Below are positions 14,705 through 14,795 of a DNA stretch of 14,795 nucleotides, in pieces. Position 1 is the stretch's first letter. Each line of letters opens with the position of its first letter. Source of the stretch: Cymbomonas tetramitiformis (lineage: Eukaryota > Chlorophyta > Pyramimonadophyceae > Pyramimonadales > Pyramimonadaceae); assembly GCA_001247695.2 (NCBI GenBank), contig LGRX02031607.1:1-14795 (forward strand), written 5' to 3'. A model generated the notes under the pieces. It saw only the letters and a list, made by a program, of their open reading frames with translations, searched no databases and was not told the origin of the DNA. A program made the position numbers and the translations under genes.

Positions 14705-14795
14705 CCACCCGCCCTCCCTTGTGATTCAGGTACGGATGAGGAGAGGCCGCTTTCAGTGCAGGAGCTGCAGGACTTGGAGGACCTGGAGCAGCTGG
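14705..14795 (+). other. Right flank with a short open frame running off the window
   Basis: After a pyrimidine-rich stretch ending TGATTCAG, the frame from about 14723 reads acidic and Leu-rich sequence (TDEERPLSVQELQDLEDLEQL) to the window edge without a stop. It could be an exon of an interrupted host gene, the second split repeat of the element, or a neighbouring element. It is too short to decide. Confidence 0.25.

Overview
This window looks like transposon-rich nuclear DNA from a eukaryote. A green alga (chlorophyte or early streptophyte) is most likely and a dinoflagellate is possible; the genus cannot be fixed from sequence alone. The reasons are long retroelement polyproteins with no bacterial gene layout, a PHD finger, a tyrosine-recombinase (DIRS/PAT-type) retroelement, and long stretches of non-coding repeat debris. 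I see no ordinary host gene, rRNA, tRNA or CRISPR array.

Positions 1 to about 7056 hold the 3' part of a Ty3/gypsy-type LTR retrotransposon; its 5' LTR and any classical gag and protease lie upstream. One uninterrupted reading frame (open from the window edge to 5540) encodes, in order, a segment with three hydrophobic stretches, reverse transcriptase, RNase H, a complete-looking cytosine-C5 DNA methyltransferase, and an integrase with an H2C2 zinc finger. A second reading frame (about 5462-6802) carries the integrase tail, a PHD finger and a second methyltransferase-like domain. A purine-rich tract and an LTR-like repeat (6838-7056, TGT...ACA) follow. A second copy of that repeat lies at 7442-7665.

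Positions 7666-10100 contain no supportable gene. They hold pentanucleotide microsatellites, a 70-bp direct repeat, a G-rich tract of about 260 bp, two copies 1260 bp apart of a 328-bp repeat with a large internal hairpin, and several smaller hairpins and palindromes.

Positions about 10108-14704 hold a second, unrelated retroelement of the DIRS/PAT class. It is bounded by direct repeats of about 160 bp containing hairpins and encodes a gag-like protein, a zinc knuckle plus reverse transcriptase, RNase H plus a Dam-like methyltransferase domain, and a tyrosine recombinase. The coding region changes frame at the gag/pol overlap, between RT and RNase H, and inside the recombinase. The last two look like damage or sequencing error.

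The main point of interest is that both elements carry methyltransferase-type domains, and the first combines a cytosine methyltransferase with a PHD reader and a second methyltransferase-like fold. Retrotransposon-borne cytosine methyltransferases have been described in some algae and dinoflagellates, so the principle is known. The particular combination and order here deserve comparison.
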